64,000 nt of DNA. It comes from Pestalotiopsis fici W106-1 (Eukaryota > Ascomycota > Sordariomycetes > Amphisphaeriales > Sporocadaceae). Positions 1 to 12,129 of the stretch are shown piece after piece. How positions within the stretch are numbered: the first letter of the stretch is position 1; each line of letters starts with the position of its first letter. The stretch covers positions 857,490-921,489 of the forward strand of contig NW_006917100.1 of NCBI RefSeq assembly GCF_000516985.1. Direction: 5' to 3'. A model generated the notes under the pieces. That model was not told the origin of the DNA. It searched no databases and saw nothing but the letters and a program-made list of their open reading frames with translations. Position numbers and translations under genes: made by a program.

Positions 1-1881
1 CGGGGGCAAGCCGAGAGAGCAGCGGCGGTCAAGGGAGGTTATAGCGAAGCACCAAGGGATGCAGACTCGGAGGATGAGTATGGAAGCTCACGTGATTCTA
101 GGAGTCGTAGTCCGACTCCATCAGCTCGCTCTGCTCCTCGTTCCCCAGTCATGGGTGTGAGCAGATCGAGCACTGCAGGTGGGAGTCAGCTGAGCGAGGC
201 CGAGCTCGCTGTTGCCAATGCAAATTTAATGGCTCGAATTGCCCCATTCATGACAACGCCGTTGGTGCAGAGGCCTATAACTGTCTTTTTCTACAATGAC
301 AGCCAGTCTCAGTCCAAAACTGTCACGACCAATGATTCTGGCCATTTCATTCTGCGAGCACCGTTAGACTTTGTGCCTACTCACATTCGAGTTCTCGCGA
401 ACGAAGGTCTGTCTGCCACCGAGCCGGTTCATGTCATTGAACCCGAGGGCATCAGCCTAATCAGTGACATTGATGACACAATCAAGCACTCTAGCATCAC
501 GACTGGTGCCAAGGAAATCTTCCGGAATACCTTTATACGCGATCTTGGAGATTTGACGGTCGACGGAGTCAGGGAGTGGTATACCTCCATGCACAATCTG
601 GGTGTGAGGATACACTACTGCTCCAACAGCCCGTGGCAGCTGTATCCTGTTATTGCTAGCTACTTCAAGCTAGCAGGGTTACCTCCCGGCTCTATTCATT
701 TGAAGCAGTACAGTGGCATGCTCCAGGGCATCTTTGAGCCCGTGGCAGAGAGAAAGAAGGGCACACTGGAAAAGATTATGCATGATTTTCCGCAGCGCCG
801 ATTCCTTCTCGTAGGTGACAGTGGAGAGGCTGACCTGGAGGTCTACACCGAGATAGCCGTTGCTAACCCTGGTCGCATTGTCGCGATTTTCATTCGGGAT
901 GTGACAACGCCAGAGCGCTCGGGCTATTTCGACTCGGGTTTCGGTCGCGCCAGTGGACGAGAGCTGGTACGGGCTCCGAACAGCACGAACCCGAGCCGTA
1001 ATAACTCGCTAGACGATCGCGCAAGCAGGCCTGCCTTGCCACCACGTACGCCAAGCAAGCCTGCGAAAGAAGAGGGCCCGATCATGGGAGATTTGATTGA
1101 CTTTTCTGAGGAACCTCAAGAAAGTCCTCAAGAAGAATCTCGGCACTTGCAAGAATTGCGGGAAAACCTGCCTCCTAGTAACAAGAAAGCACCGCCTCCA
1201 AGGCCAGCTAAGCCGACGTCCCTCAAAAGCTCATCAACAGCCTCACTATCTGGGGCAAGCAATCCTGCAGAAACTTTGGAACAGAAGAAACCACCACCGC
1301 CGCCACAGGCGCGTAGGACTACTCCATCTAATGGAGGTTCAGCAAAACCTCCTGCCCCTCATCCGCTATCACAAATGCATAATTCCTCACAGCAAGGGCT
1401 CAACGGAAGTCAACAAAGCCTATCCAGTACAGTGCCATATGATCGACGTGGATCCAATTTCTCCAGCACTTCTGGCTCCGCATCATCTAAATCGGCTGCT
1501 CCACCACCGCCGCCACCAAGGAGAACCAATACAGCTTCGAGTCTACAACAATCAGGCCCACAGGTCACAAGGAACCCATCTCGCGGTACACCGGATTCCG
1601 ATGTAGAAGCCATAGACTCGTTGCCTCCGTCGGCATTCCAAAACAATACTTACAATACGAATCTCACCCCAGATGCACCACTGAACAAGAAATTAGATCT
1701 ATGGCATAGGCGTTTGCAACGAGCACAGGAGACGCTTGACCAGCAAGGCGTTGCGCTTTATACCTGGCGTCGTGGAAATGATGTTGTTAACGAGGCTGAG
1801 GGTCTCGTGCGTCAAGCAATGAAGGACATGGGAGTAAAAGTTGGCGAAGGAGAGAAGCGAAACCTGAAGAACAGACAATAA
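1..1881 (+). CDS. APP1: App1-type phosphatidate phosphatase, 5'-truncated by window edge
   Basis: The frame is open from base 1 (626 residues visible), so the true start lies upstream. The ATG at 151 is internal because the in-frame sequence before it is Ser/Arg-rich and coding-like. The DIDDTIK signature near residue 156 is the DxDxT catalytic motif of HAD-like Mg2+-dependent phosphatidate phosphatases in the App1/DUF2183 family. It is followed by the family's conserved blocks, including YCSNSPWQLYP, PPGSIHLK and FLLVGDSGEADLE. App1 dephosphorylates phosphatidate to diacylglycerol and in yeast associates with cortical actin patches. The C-terminal third is low-complexity with several polyproline runs, as expected for binding SH3-domain endocytic proteins. 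It ends with a short helical segment. No intron is seen. Family confidence is high; the N-terminus cannot be seen. Confidence 0.93.
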   Translation, partial: RGQAERAAAVKGGYSEAPRDADSEDEYGSSRDSRSRSPTPSARSAPRSPVMGVSRSSTAGGSQLSEAELAVANANLMARIAPFMTTPLVQRPITVFFYNDSQSQSKTVTTNDSGHFILRAPLDFVPTHIRVLANEGLSATEPVHVIEPEGISLISDIDDTIKHSSITTGAKEIFRNTFIRDLGDLTVDGVREWYTSMHNLGVRIHYCSNSPWQLYPVIASYFKLAGLPPGSIHLKQYSGMLQGIFEPVAERKKGTLEKIMHDFPQRRFLLVGDSGEADLEVYTEIAVANPGRIVAIFIRDVTTPERSGYFDSGFGRASGRELVRAPNSTNPSRNNSLDDRASRPALPPRTPSKPAKEEGPIMGDLIDFSEEPQESPQEESRHLQELRENLPPSNKKAPPPRPAKPTSLKSSSTASLSGASNPAETLEQKKPPPPPQARRTTPSNGGSAKPPAPHPLSQMHNSSQQGLNGSQQSLSSTVPYDRRGSNFSSTSGSASSKSAAPPPPPPRRTNTASSLQQSGPQVTRNPSRGTPDSDVEAIDSLPPSAFQNNTYNTNLTPDAPLNKKLDLWHRRLQRAQETLDQQGVALYTWRRGNDVVNEAEGLVRQAMKDMGVKVGEGEKRNLKNRQ

Positions 1882-2332
1882 GATGGCTTTTCCCTGCATA
1901 TATAGTAATCATGACAATACTCACCTCGTTTCAATACGTGCTGACTTCAGAGACATGTACTGTAAGCAGTTACTTGGAAAGGCCATGAAAAGTATTCATT
2001 CACATTTCATGCTGACCGAATAAGTGATTAGCATGAGAAGTTTCAGCATCAGAAAGTAAATATGGAGTATGCGGATTCATTCCAAAAGTAATAACTTATA
2101 CAATCATATGTCTTGGCGCTCGCTAGTCGCTTTAGCAATTGAGGGTGGGGCAATTGGTACCTGGTACACTCAATGGCACACCGCCCGGTAAAAAAGTTCC
2201 TTATCGTGTGCTATCGCATCGTCGTCCCCAAACTTTTTAGCTGGTAAACATCCATCCCACTCCCCGACGAGCCCAAACCACCCCATTCCCCCATACCAGC
2301 CGAGGGATCGCCAAAGTCTGGTGCAAAGCAAA
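1882..2332. other. intergenic, App1 to DRS1
   Basis: This 451-bp spacer lies between two same-strand genes. It presumably holds the App1 3' UTR and the DRS1 promoter. I see no coding sequence or repeat in it. Confidence 0.6.
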
Positions 2333-4663
2333 ATGGCGAAACGCAAGGCCGACGAGGACTTTGTCCTGACCATTAGCGACAACGAGGAGCTGCCAATTGA
2401 GGAGGAAGAAATCGTCGCCGAGCCGCCCAAGAAGAAGTCCAAAAAGGCGACCAAGGCCAACAAGTCCAAGAAGGGCGCCAAGAATGATGCCGCCGACGAC
2501 GCCGAAGATGCAGAGGATGCTGGCAAGTGGGGAAAGCACGACGAGGACGACGGCGCCATGGACTCGGATTTTGAGTTCATGGTTGACAATGCCGGCGACA
2601 TCATGGGCGGCGAGTTCGAAGGCTGGGGTTTCGACGGCGCCAAGAGGGGTATGAATGAGAAGAGAGTGGTGGACGTCGACGAGATTATCAGAAGGCGAAG
2701 GGAAAAGAAGGAAAAGAAGGAGGGTAAGAAGAAGAAGCAACAAAAGGAGGAGGAAGTAGCATCCGAGGAGGAGGATGAAGAGGTCGCCGACATTGATATG
2801 GACGATGACGATGACGAGGTGCTCGCCGAGGACGGCTTCGGCATGGGCGCCGCTTCTGATGCGGAAGAGTCGGACGAGGATGTCGCCGACGACATGGACG
2901 ACGATAACGAAGATGACGAGGACGACGAGGAGGGAGATGCTTCCGACGACGATTCCGTGGCCACACCCAATGAGCACCCCGATGACAATGGTAGTGATTC
3001 GGATTCCGATCAAGAGGAGGATGCCGAAGAAGCTGCCAAGCGAGAAGCATTCTTTGCGCCAGAGGACAACGCAAAACAAGGAAAGCAGCCTGCTAGATCA
3101 TCTTTCCAAGGCATGTCCTTGTCAAGACCTATTTTGCGTGGTCTCACTACTGTTGGTTTCACCAAACCCACGCCCATCCAAGCCAAGACTATCCCCATTG
3201 CTTTGGAGGGCAAGGATGTTGTGGGTGGTGCAGTTACTGGTTCCGGAAAGACTGGCGCTTTTATTGTACCGATTCTGGAGCGTCTTCTCTACCGACCCAA
3301 GAAGGTGGCTACTACTCGAGTTGTGATCATGACGCCTACTCGTGAACTTGCAATTCAGTGTCACGCGGTTGCCACGAAACTCGCCAGTCATACCGATATC
3401 AAGTTCTGTTTGGCAGTTGGTGGTCTCAGCTTGAAGGTTCAGGAGGCAGAGCTCCGCCTGCGACCTGATGTTGTCATTGCTACTCCGGGTCGTTTCATTG
3501 ACCACATGCGCAACTCTGCCAGTTTTAACGTGGACACTGTGGAAATTTTGGTGCTTGACGAAGCCGACCGAATGCTCGAAGACGGTTTTGCCGACGAGCT
3601 GAACGAAATTCTCACCACCATACCCAAGTCTCGACAGACCATGTTGTTTTCCGCCACCATGACCTCGTCCGTGGACCGTCTGGTCCGCGTGGGTATGAAC
3701 AAGCCCGTACGACTCATGGTCGACACACAAAACAAGACTGTATCAAAGCTCGAGCAAAAGTTTATTCGTCTACGACCGGGACGCGAAGACAAGCGCATGG
3801 GATACTTGGTCCACCTTTGCAAGACCATGTACACGGAGCGCGTCATCATTTTCTTCCGCCAAAAGAAGGAGGCCCACCGCGCTCGTATCATCTTTGGTCT
3901 CTTTGGCCTGTCCTGTGCCGAGCTCCACGGTAGCTTGAACCAGTCCCAGCGTATCAGCGCTGTCGAAGACTTCCGTGACGGCAAGGTGTCTTTTCTGCTC
4001 GCCACCGACGTTGCGTCCCGTGGTCTCGATATCAAGGGAATCGACACTGTCATCAACTACGAGGCGCCGCAGTCCCTGGAAATTTACGTCCACCGTGTCG
4101 GTCGTACGGCGCGTGCCGGACGTGCCGGTGTTGCCGTCACCATTGCCGCCGAGCCCGATCGCAAGGTGGTCAAGGCCGCTGTCAAGGCTGGCAAGGCCCA
4201 GGGCGCGAAAATTAGCAGTTTGGTCATTGAAGCCGCCGACGCCGACAAGTTGCAAAAGCAGATTGAGGACTGGGAAGACGAGATTGAGGAGATCATGATT
4301 GAAGAGAAGGAGGAGAAGCAGCTCGCCAACGCCGAGATGCAGATCAAGAGGGGCGAGAATATCATGAAGCACGAAGACGAGATCAAGTCCCGACCCAAGA
4401 GAACGTGGTTCGAGACGCAAAACGACAAGAAGAAGGCCAAGGAGGCTGGCCGCGCCGAGCTCAACGGCCTGATGGACAGCTTGAAGAAGAAGAGCGGTGG
4501 CAAACTGAGCAACAAGGATAGAAAGAAGCTCGACGCCAGATCTGATCGGAATGAAGGCAGAGCTTGGAAGAAGGGCTCGGCCGAACGTGCTGGAAAGGGA
4601 GCCGTGTTGAATTTCAAGAAGGACAAATCAAAGAAGGGACCCGGCAAGCCCAAGAAGAGGTAA
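2333..4663 (+). CDS. DRS1: ATP-dependent DEAD-box RNA helicase DRS1 (DDX27), ribosome biogenesis
   Basis: A single-exon gene of 776 residues. The frame is open slightly further upstream to a GTG at 2321, but the first ATG is at 2333 and begins MAKRKAD. The N-terminal ~240 residues are alternating basic (Lys-rich) and very acidic (Asp/Glu) tracts, typical of nucleolar proteins. The helicase core is complete: Q motif near 274 (GFTKPTPIQ), motif I TGSGKT near 301, PTRELA, TPGR, DEAD near 409, SAT near 439, RGLDI and [10 protein letters not shown] near 587. The C-terminus is Lys-rich with a charged coiled-coil-like stretch. DRS1 acts in the nucleolus in maturation of 27S pre-rRNA and 60S assembly. 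The yeast protein is of similar length (about 750 aa), and the acidic N-terminus plus the C-terminal tail point to DRS1 rather than other DEAD-box paralogues. Confidence 0.94.
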   Translation: MAKRKADEDFVLTISDNEELPIEEEEIVAEPPKKKSKKATKANKSKKGAKNDAADDAEDAEDAGKWGKHDEDDGAMDSDFEFMVDNAGDIMGGEFEGWGFDGAKRGMNEKRVVDVDEIIRRRREKKEKKEGKKKKQQKEEEVASEEEDEEVADIDMDDDDDEVLAEDGFGMGAASDAEESDEDVADDMDDDNEDDEDDEEGDASDDDSVATPNEHPDDNGSDSDSDQEEDAEEAAKREAFFAPEDNAKQGKQPARSSFQGMSLSRPILRGLTTVGFTKPTPIQAKTIPIALEGKDVVGGAVTGSGKTGAFIVPILERLLYRPKKVATTRVVIMTPTRELAIQCHAVATKLASHTDIKFCLAVGGLSLKVQEAELRLRPDVVIATPGRFIDHMRNSASFNVDTVEILVLDEADRMLEDGFADELNEILTTIPKSRQTMLFSATMTSSVDRLVRVGMNKPVRLMVDTQNKTVSKLEQKFIRLRPGREDKRMGYLVHLCKTMYTERVIIFFRQKKEAHRARIIFGLFGLSCAELHGSLNQSQRISAVEDFRDGKVSFLLATDVASRGLDIKGIDTVINYEAPQSLEIYVHRVGRTARAGRAGVAVTIAAEPDRKVVKAAVKAGKAQGAKISSLVIEAADADKLQKQIEDWEDEIEEIMIEEKEEKQLANAEMQIKRGENIMKHEDEIKSRPKRTWFETQNDKKKAKEAGRAELNGLMDSLKKKSGGKLSNKDRKKLDARSDRNEGRAWKKGSAERAGKGAVLNFKKDKSKKGPGKPKKR

Positions 4664-4771
4664 AAGAACAGGCCGTGCAGATTAGCATAAAATACCATTT
4701 GTGAAATTAGATCATGTCATTACTTGTACAAGTCTTACTTGGCTGGTTCTATGCATATGGCATGAGATCCG

Positions 4772-7320
4772 TCACTGTTTTATGGGATTGATGTGAATTA
4801 TGGAATCGACAGCATGCGTTCTGACACTGCCATGCGAGGTTTGTGAAACACATTGGATTGTACCAAGATTCAGAACCCGCCGAACCCGAACCCGGAAGAT
4901 ACCTGGACATTCGACAGAATGAGTACTAGTTCTGAGTCTGCACGGATCAAGAGAATTCGCATCGAAAAGCAGACGTACCAAAGAGTCAAAGTGGCCCCAG
5001 CCTGTGCCATCCGCCACTGAGCTACTGGGACTCACTTCCCAGTTCATATCCCCATTGAGAATCAAGCCCAGCTCCTGGAAAGACATATCTTGCATGCCAC
5101 TTGGTGCACTAGTCACTGGCACCGCAGCAGTATTGCCGCTGCCATCAAGTGCCGTTGTCACGGGCGGTTGTTGCTGATCGACTGATACTGCCTTCGGTCC
5201 ACTGCCGCTGCCGACAGTATGCCTCAGGGCCTCGGCCCGAAGCTCCTCAAGCACGAGACTATACCGCTGCGTAAGGGAGCCTTGTTCGGCCATGGCAAAG
5301 ATTTGGCCTTGACACGTGCCCGCTGCCTCGAGGTAGGCGCGATAGGTTTCGATTGGGCTGGCCTTTTGCTGGATGGCGTAGACATATAGAACCACGACTG
5401 CTGAGAAGGCAAAATATAGCGTAAACTAAGCATATTCGTACAGATTAGTATACACATTCTGGCCCTTCTTGGCTGTAGGCCTGTTCGAAGAGGTTTTTGT
5501 GTTGTTTCTACTTACCCAGTATCCTCGGAATAGCTGGTCGGCCTGGAACAACCTATTCACAGTTTCGACGATACTCATGGCGGCGTGCAGGCACTCTTGC
5601 ACGCCAGGACTCGTGCGGGCTTTCTTGGCTGCGTCCGAGGACAATGGTGCCTGTTGTAGCCGCGCAAAGTTGCTGAGCAAAAAGGGGCGGTTAGTCAAAA
5701 TCATGGCATGCCAGTAAGCAAAGTTCAAGACGTTAATCTGGCGCTGGTAAATGGGCTTCATGAATGAGGCGCTCAGACCGTTGACGTCGAGAAAGTAGGC
5801 TATCTCCTTGCGCCAGTCCTTGAGTGCAGCCGTGTGTTTGGTCGCCAGAGTGAGACGCTTGGATGCCGATATTGGTTTGATTGAGTAAAGGTCACGAAGA
5901 ACCCCGCTTATAATCCTAGCTAACCTAATTCCACGTCAGTTTGCGTATTAGAAAAAACGTAATGATTGGGTTTACAACCTTACATGGGCCACTGGTGCAA
6001 GCATGAGGGATTGCTCTGACCTAGGGTGCTTGGAGGCGCCGACTTGTTCACCGAGATCCGAGTCTTCGATATTGGAAGGAAGTTCTTGATCAATATCGTC
6101 CTCGTGAAATGTCCGGGGGCGGCCCAGCGCGGCGCTGAGATAGCAATCGAGACAATAAGCACACCAAAAGGTTCGGCGGCGACATTCAGTGGTAACACGA
6201 TCGAACTCGGCCGTCGCAAAACCCCGACGATTCCGGTTCAGACCTATTGCGAGGACGAGATGCGCCGTTGTACCAAACAGACTCCAGCAGTGATTGATGC
6301 GCGACCGCCCAAGCAGGTAAAAGCACTGCGCGAGCCGGGCCTGGACGCTCGTGAGGCGGATGGAGCCCCTCTCCTTGGCCAACTGCTGCTCGGCCGCGAT
6401 AAAGTACCGCGCGCTGTCCTCTTGGGATGAAGGTCCGGGCATGTAAACTTGAGCCTGGGCAAAGACCATGAACAGAACCGCTTTCCGGGCAAAGGCCTCT
6501 TCTGGGTCGCGCATGGCGCCCTTGGTCGTGAAGAATTCATCAAGCCATTGCTCCACGGTGGGACGATGGTAGAATCGGTAAGTTGCGGCTGCAAAATCAA
6601 AATACCGCTCTAGGAGTTTCTGGCCCTCATCGCGGGACATGAGCAGACAAGACGCCGGATCGGGGTCCGGGAGTGGCGCATCGCCAAAGGTGAAAATGGA
6701 CGAGGCTTGAGAAAAGGTCACGGTCTGGTGTAAGCGCTTCTGAACGCGCAATAAAAAGGACACGCCGGATGCCGGGCCAATATAGTGGCCCTGAAGATCA
6801 GTTTGTGATGGTTCCGGCGACACGTGCGACGATGTGACCTGATGAGATGCCTCGGGAGGCTGTATTGTATCACGGCCGGCAACATCGCTTACTTCGTCTC
6901 CTTGAGTGACATCGGCAGAGTCCGACTCCCGTGTCTCATGTTCATCCAGTTGGTCTAGATCTAGTTTCATGGGCGTTGGGGGCATGCGCCCGCGCGTGTA
7001 TGATGCCTTGTATGTGCACGAGTTTATGTCCAAATTGCACTGCAGACAGGGATGCGTGCCGCTGCACCTTACTTTGCGTCTATACGGGGCTCAGCACTCT
7101 GTCTACCTGCTTCGAAGTGGGAAATTTGACTTTGATTGACCACGTACCTTTTGCAACGGTCACAGGCGCGCGTGACCCGACTGCGCTCCCGACTCCGTCG
7201 ACTCCTGCTAATGGGACTTCGAAGATGCTGTTGCTGTTGATCGCTAACTGGCGGCGTTCCATCTGGTTGCGAGGCCAGGTCGCCCTGCGGGGTATCCATG
7301 GCCTTGGTTTCCATTCTCAT
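4772..7320 (-). CDS. Zn2Cys6 fungal transcription factor (Fungal_trans domain)
   Basis: Four exons on the minus strand: 7320-7148, 7079-5979, 5924-5516 and 5425-4772, together 778 codons plus stop. Intron 1 (7080-7147) splits the zinc cluster. Joined, it gives Cys at residues 53, 56, 63, 69, 72 and 79 with the exact C-x2-C-x6-C-x5-C-x2-C-x6-C spacing. A basic run precedes it. The middle of the protein matches the fungal-specific TF domain (PF04082), including LLGRSRINHCWSLFGTTAHL and RRRTFWCAYCLD. Intron 2 uses a non-consensus GTTGTA donor but restores the conserved HVRLARIISGVLRDLYS block. Intron 3 is GTAAGT...TTAG. The start is the first ATG in frame (7320). No target can be inferred; the divergent acyltransferase gene at 8871 is a possible one. 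The stop at 4772 assumes no further 3' intron. Confidence 0.88.
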
Positions 7321-8870
7321 CAATGGAACCCGTCGTTCCCGACGCGGACCGATTAATTCGCGAGACCTCGCCTCCCCGTGCCGTAGGCTGCGTGCGATAG
7401 CAAAGATCCGGATATGGCAGTTCGGGGTCTTCCCGGAGGCCTTGTTACTCCTAAGCCACGACACACGGGAGCTCGGAAAAGCTCTGTAAGGTGTAGAAAT
7501 GCTGGGGGGAAAGCAAGCTTGAAGCCAAGATCCGGGGTAGGTGGGGTAAACAAGGATGACCTGGGGTAACAGAGACTGGCCTAACTAGTGGCTATCAGTG
7601 CTTTTACGCTAACCTTAGGTAATTCGGGCTGAGAAGGGCGGTTATACTTGCAGACCAATCGCTATATTGCCAGCTTGTAGTGGTGTAGATAAAGTTGTAG
7701 TGTGGCAATGTTTGATTTAACAAGATGTCAATCTCTTCCATTTTCACTCAATTCTTTATTTGTCGAGCGTGGTATTGTTGGAGGATTTGAAGTGTCCCTA
7801 TTGTGAACTGCTTCCTAGCCCACCAAAAGCCTCCGTATCCTTGGCCATCTAGATGAAGACGGGTATATATGTATTTCCCGGGTGATATAATGGTCCTTGA
7901 AGTTCCTTGAGCAGTTCCACTGGTGACAGGCTCTGAACAGAGTTTCTCCCAGAGCACTGCATCCTGAAGATCTTCAGCCCCCACGGCCCAGCAATTTCAA
8001 GCCGGCCTCTTGTTGAACATATCTCGGGAACAGTCAGTGTATCTATTTTTCCCCCTTTCCGTTCGCCTTGCTTCATATCTGAAATCTGTATGCAAGATAT
8101 GAGGTAGGACGTACACGTATTTTGACCTGTCATGAAAAACGGTACCTGACAGGTCCCCAAAATTACCTACTCTCTCAGGCCGTACTGGTTTATCTCGTCA
8201 GAATCCATCCATAGCATATACTCTACGATCAAGCTTAGACTAGACCAAAAGTCTTCTACCATCTATTCTTCCATGACTGCAAGGCTATCCGCGCCGCGTC
8301 GCTCTTTCTTTCTTCCTCTTTTTTTCTTTTGTGGAGATTTGCCGTTGCGCTGTCTTTGCCCTCGGCCCGCATCGCATGGAGAAAAGATGGATTCACGATA
8401 ATCACTATGAGGTCTATTCAATTGCCATGTTTTACGAAAAGGGTAATTGAGCAGCAGCCAAGACTAACACTGTGGGAACCACTCGCAAATGATTGTGCTC
8501 ATTGGTTTCACAGTCCCAGTCAACTGGTTCGGCCCATTTTTGCGGGTGGAGGGTGCAGCAGGCGATTGCTGTACCATTATATCACCATCATATCATGCAC
8601 CATAATTCCAACGGTGCTGGCATTTGGTTTGGTGTCACGGTGTCTTGGGTGCCATTTGCGTCCATCATAATTTCACTGTGCATAAATCCACACCCGGCAG
8701 TTTTCTGGAGAACAGACTTGACCTTGTAGAAATATTCCTCAACTGTGCCGCAATAGATTTTCTACCCATCAGTAGCTTGTCCTTTTTTTCGTCATCGTTC
8801 CCTACTACGTCGCACATCTTGCTGCCGTATTCTTGTGATCTTCTGTAGTCTCCATTCGATTGGTTCTGCC
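7321..8870. other. intergenic between divergent TF and acyltransferase genes
   Basis: A 1.55-kb shared upstream region of the minus-strand regulator and the plus-strand acyltransferase. Short open frames here have no recognisable protein signature. I see no repeat or RNA gene. Confidence 0.5.
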
Positions 8871-10380
8871 ATGCCTTTGCAACAGGTTTTCCACCTTCGC
8901 ACTTCTGGTTGGGAACAAGACCCTGACGAGGAGAGGGTCAAGGTATCGACCATTGATCGGACCCCGACCACGTCCTACAATCAATATGTCGTCTATTTCC
9001 GGGTTGAAGAGGCCGAAACCAATCGTACCGTCAATGTCCTTAAGGCCGGTCTTGAAACGACTCTGAGTCAAGCCAGGTACTTGTGCGGTACCATTGAGAA
9101 AGACGGAGGCGGCCATTCCTTTGTCAAGAGGAAAGAAACGGCTGTAAAGTTTGTGGTTCAGCGGCTAGATCTCCCGGGGGATAACTATCCATCATTGGAC
9201 GATATTGAGGCCGCTTACTTCTCGGCTCGTTGTCTGGGTGACTTGGATACCTGGAGTTAGCTTCCCCATCTTCTATTTCTTGCACCTATACGCTGCCAAC
9301 AACAGTCTCGACCTTGACCCGCTTGGCTAACATATTCCTTCAATAGGCATCAAAGGGATGAAATGGGGAGAGACCCTCGAGGCTGATCCGGATAGCAGCC
9401 CCGTAATTGCAGCATATCAGGTCAACGTGATCAGAGGTGGATTGGTTTTTAGCATGCATAGTCATCATTATGCCAGCGACGTCATGGGATGGAAAAACTT
9501 CACTCACCAGCTGGCAGATAACTGCTATGCAATCTACAACTCTACACCGTTTCCATCGTGGGATCTGGCATGTATCGACGCTATGCGCTTCACCAAGGAC
9601 CTGCCCGAAGAAGATCTCATAAATGGCCCTCCAAAGGCTCAAAGACACCCCGACCACCCGGAACAGCAAGCCGTGCTATTCCACTTGCCAACGAGCAAGG
9701 CAAAAGAGCTCAAGAGACGCGCTTTTCCCACGGAGCCAGGGTGGATATCTACGTATGATGCCACGTGCGCTTACATCTGGCGTCTGATGACCAAGGTTCG
9801 TGCCGAGTTTTATAAACCTGCCGATCTTGCTCAAAAGCTGTACTGGGGTGAAGCCGTGGACATGAGGCCTCGTTTACACAATCCTCCGGTTCCAGAGCGG
9901 ATGATGCGTGCGATAGTGGCCGGAGGCTTCTCCGACACAAACCCAGAGACTGCCCTCACTATTGGAGACGTCGTCAAGGATGCCCCATTGTCGAACCTTG
10001 CAAATTACATTCGCTCGTTGACTGAGAGCTGCACCGAGAAGCACCTAGAGGCCCTGGTCGACCTCATTGCGCCCATCCGAGACAAGCGGTCCATCAGCCT
10101 GCGCGTCGATGCGCACCCGCCAATGAGCATGTTTGTGACGGACCACCGCGCTGGAGATGTGAGCGGTTTTGATTTTGGTTTTGCAAAGCCCATCACCTAT
10201 CGCCATTTATGGGGCGAGGCCATTACGGCGGGGTTGATTTTGATCTACGCGCCTCTCCGTCCATCGCTTAATCCCGATGAAGGTTGCATGTTTACAATCA
10301 CAATGGAAAAGGAACTGATACCAAAACTAAAGGAGGATCCCGAGTGGAACTCGTTCTTTGAGTATCGCGGAGTAGATTAG
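8871..10380 (+). CDS. BAHD / trichothecene 3-O-acetyltransferase-type acyltransferase
   Basis: Two exons, 8871-9255 and 9347-10380 (472 aa). The 91-bp intron is GTTAGC...CAATAG, and the join reads DLDTWSIKGMKWG. The BAHD catalytic motif HHxxxD is intact (H168-H169, D173 in HSHHYASD). The late structural motif is DFGFA at 404-408, close to the usual DFGWG/DFGFG. Length fits the family (about 430-500 aa). Enzymes of this family (PF02458) move an acyl group from acyl-CoA to a hydroxyl or amine of a small molecule. Fungal members such as TRI101 acetylate toxins or other secondary metabolites, but the substrate here cannot be read from sequence. No signal peptide; probably cytosolic. The start ATG (MPLQQVFHL) was chosen because the family begins a few residues before such a strand. 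Confidence 0.9.
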
Positions 10381-10845
10381 TCATCGCTTTTATATCAAGC
10401 ATGGGTGTCAAGTGCTGACTAAAACCTTCGTTTAAAATATTACACAAGGTATGTTACAAGTGACATGACGACTGTTAATACGCCGGCCCCCAGACAGGTA
10501 GGTAGTTATCTTGAATTGTATCATGGTACTCGTCGTAGCTCAGCAATCGGATGGAAAATACAGGATGAAAATAATTCACCTTTTTGATCGATTGAACATG
10601 GACAAGACACTGTTGGAAAATCATGGAAACTTGATATGATGGTATATTTTCCCCTTTTATGATCCCACTTTTAGTAATACATTGTTTTGAATCCTCATGC
10701 CTCATGCCTCTTACTCAGAAGAGCTAGCCTAGACTTTGTCCTACATATTGTCATTGTCCCTGCAATAACTTCAATGCATCAAATATCTAGAACCCGCCAT
10801 GGATCTACGGCCGTAACTATCTTTAATTTATTGCAGATATAGATC
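10381..10845. other. intergenic, convergent 3' ends
   Basis: A 465-bp spacer between the tail-to-tail acyltransferase and LPMO genes. I see nothing beyond presumed 3' UTRs. Confidence 0.5.
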
Positions 10846-12129
10846 TTACAATCTGCTGCGGCGGATCTTGAGGTTGCGGGCCTCCTTGCGGGCCCAGAGG
10901 CTGGTGCTCTCTCCCTCCTCGCAGGTAGTTCCCGCAGGCATGGCCTGGAGAGTTGTCCAAGCGCCGGACGCGCACTGCTGGTACTGAGAGCCTCCAACAC
11001 AGTCTAGTTGAATGCGTTAGCAATGCAAATTCTTCCAAGAAAGTATGAAAAAAAAAGTCAAGAGAATACAGGTTTACTTACTGAAAGTGCCCTCCGAAGT
11101 GCAAGCTCCGGACTCTCCGCCAGAGGTCGATCCGGTTCCGGTTGCCGGGGCGGATGAAGATGTCTTTGCGGGGGATGAGGATCCCGTTGCTGCCGCACTG
11201 CTCGCGACAGCCGCCTTGGTCGTGCTGGTAGCAAAGCTGGTGGCAGCAGAGGTAAGGAATACACCACCATTACCACCAGCGGATGAAGCGGCTGATGCGG
11301 TGGCCTGCTCGCTGGCTACAACGGTGGCAGCCGAGGTAGCCGCAGAGGTAGCCGCAGAGCCCGCGGCCGAAGTGCCAGAACCAGAGTCCGAGGAGTCGCC
11401 CGTCGAGCCACCAGTGCTGCCCTTGGGGAAACAGTTGGTGCCGCTGGGGGTAGCCAGGGCCGGGCTGGCGCCAAGGGTCTGGACATTGTCACCCGGCTCC
11501 GGGTACTCGACATCAGAGGACAGGACGGTCTTGCAGTCGTTGATATCGGCCAGGTTGGCGACGAAGAGATCGGGGAAGGTGGCGCGGGACTCCAACAGTG
11601 TCATCGACTCATTGACAGAGCGCTTGGAGGAGCTGCCAGTAACTGTGATGGGGGCGCAGTTCATGTAGTACTCTTGGGTTCCAGAGAGCTTTGACACCCA
11701 GGTCCAGGCAAAGACGTAATCTCCTGCGGCAACTCCGTCGGGAATGGTGAAGTCGTACGTGCTTGCTGCGGTGCCGTCTGTGCTGGGGCAACCAGACTCG
11801 ATGGAGAGAATGACTTGCCAGTTGGTGCTGGCGTCGGGCTGCGATTCCGTGGTGATGGCGAGCTGGCAAGAACCACCGCCGTGAACAGCGCTGCCGGTGA
11901 AGGACAGGGTCTGTGTCTCGCCAATGGCCATCTCTGTTGCCGTGGTACCGCTGTAGAAAGAAGCAGGGTCGGAGGTGACCTTGCACGGGTAGTTGCTAGA
12001 GGTCAAGGGGGAGTTGTCGAGACTTGAGCCGCCGAAAGGTGCCGGCGTCTTCATAATCATGTGGCCATTGACGGCCGCCGTGCCTAGCAGCGCGGCTGCG
12101 GTGAAAATCTGCTGTGTTTTGGAAGTCAT
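10846..12129 (-). CDS. Secreted AA11 lytic polysaccharide monooxygenase with C-terminal X278 module
   Basis: Two exons on the minus strand, 12129-11082 and 11003-10846 (401 aa). The 78-bp intron is GTAAGT...CTAG. The signal peptide ends ...AAVNG and exposes His23 as the mature N-terminus (HMIMKTPAPF), the hallmark of LPMOs. The second histidine-brace residue is His83 (mature position 61, SAVHGGGSC). Tyr154 or Tyr155 is a candidate axial Tyr. The fold pattern is AA11, a copper-dependent chitin-active family. After the catalytic domain comes a Ser/Thr/Ala-rich linker (about 250-345), then a Cys-rich module (GTFNCVGGSQYQQC...GAWTTLQAMPAGTTC), the X278 chitin-binding module usual in AA11 proteins. 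The intron lies just inside the start of X278. It ends in a basic tail. Oxidative cleavage of chitin outside the cell is the inferred role. Confidence 0.9.

Noticed and set aside
2170..3079. Long minus-strand open frames opposite the DRS1 N-terminus (Ser-rich and hydrophobic)
   Set aside because: They are the antisense of Asp/Glu/Lys-rich codons of DRS1 and have no family signature.
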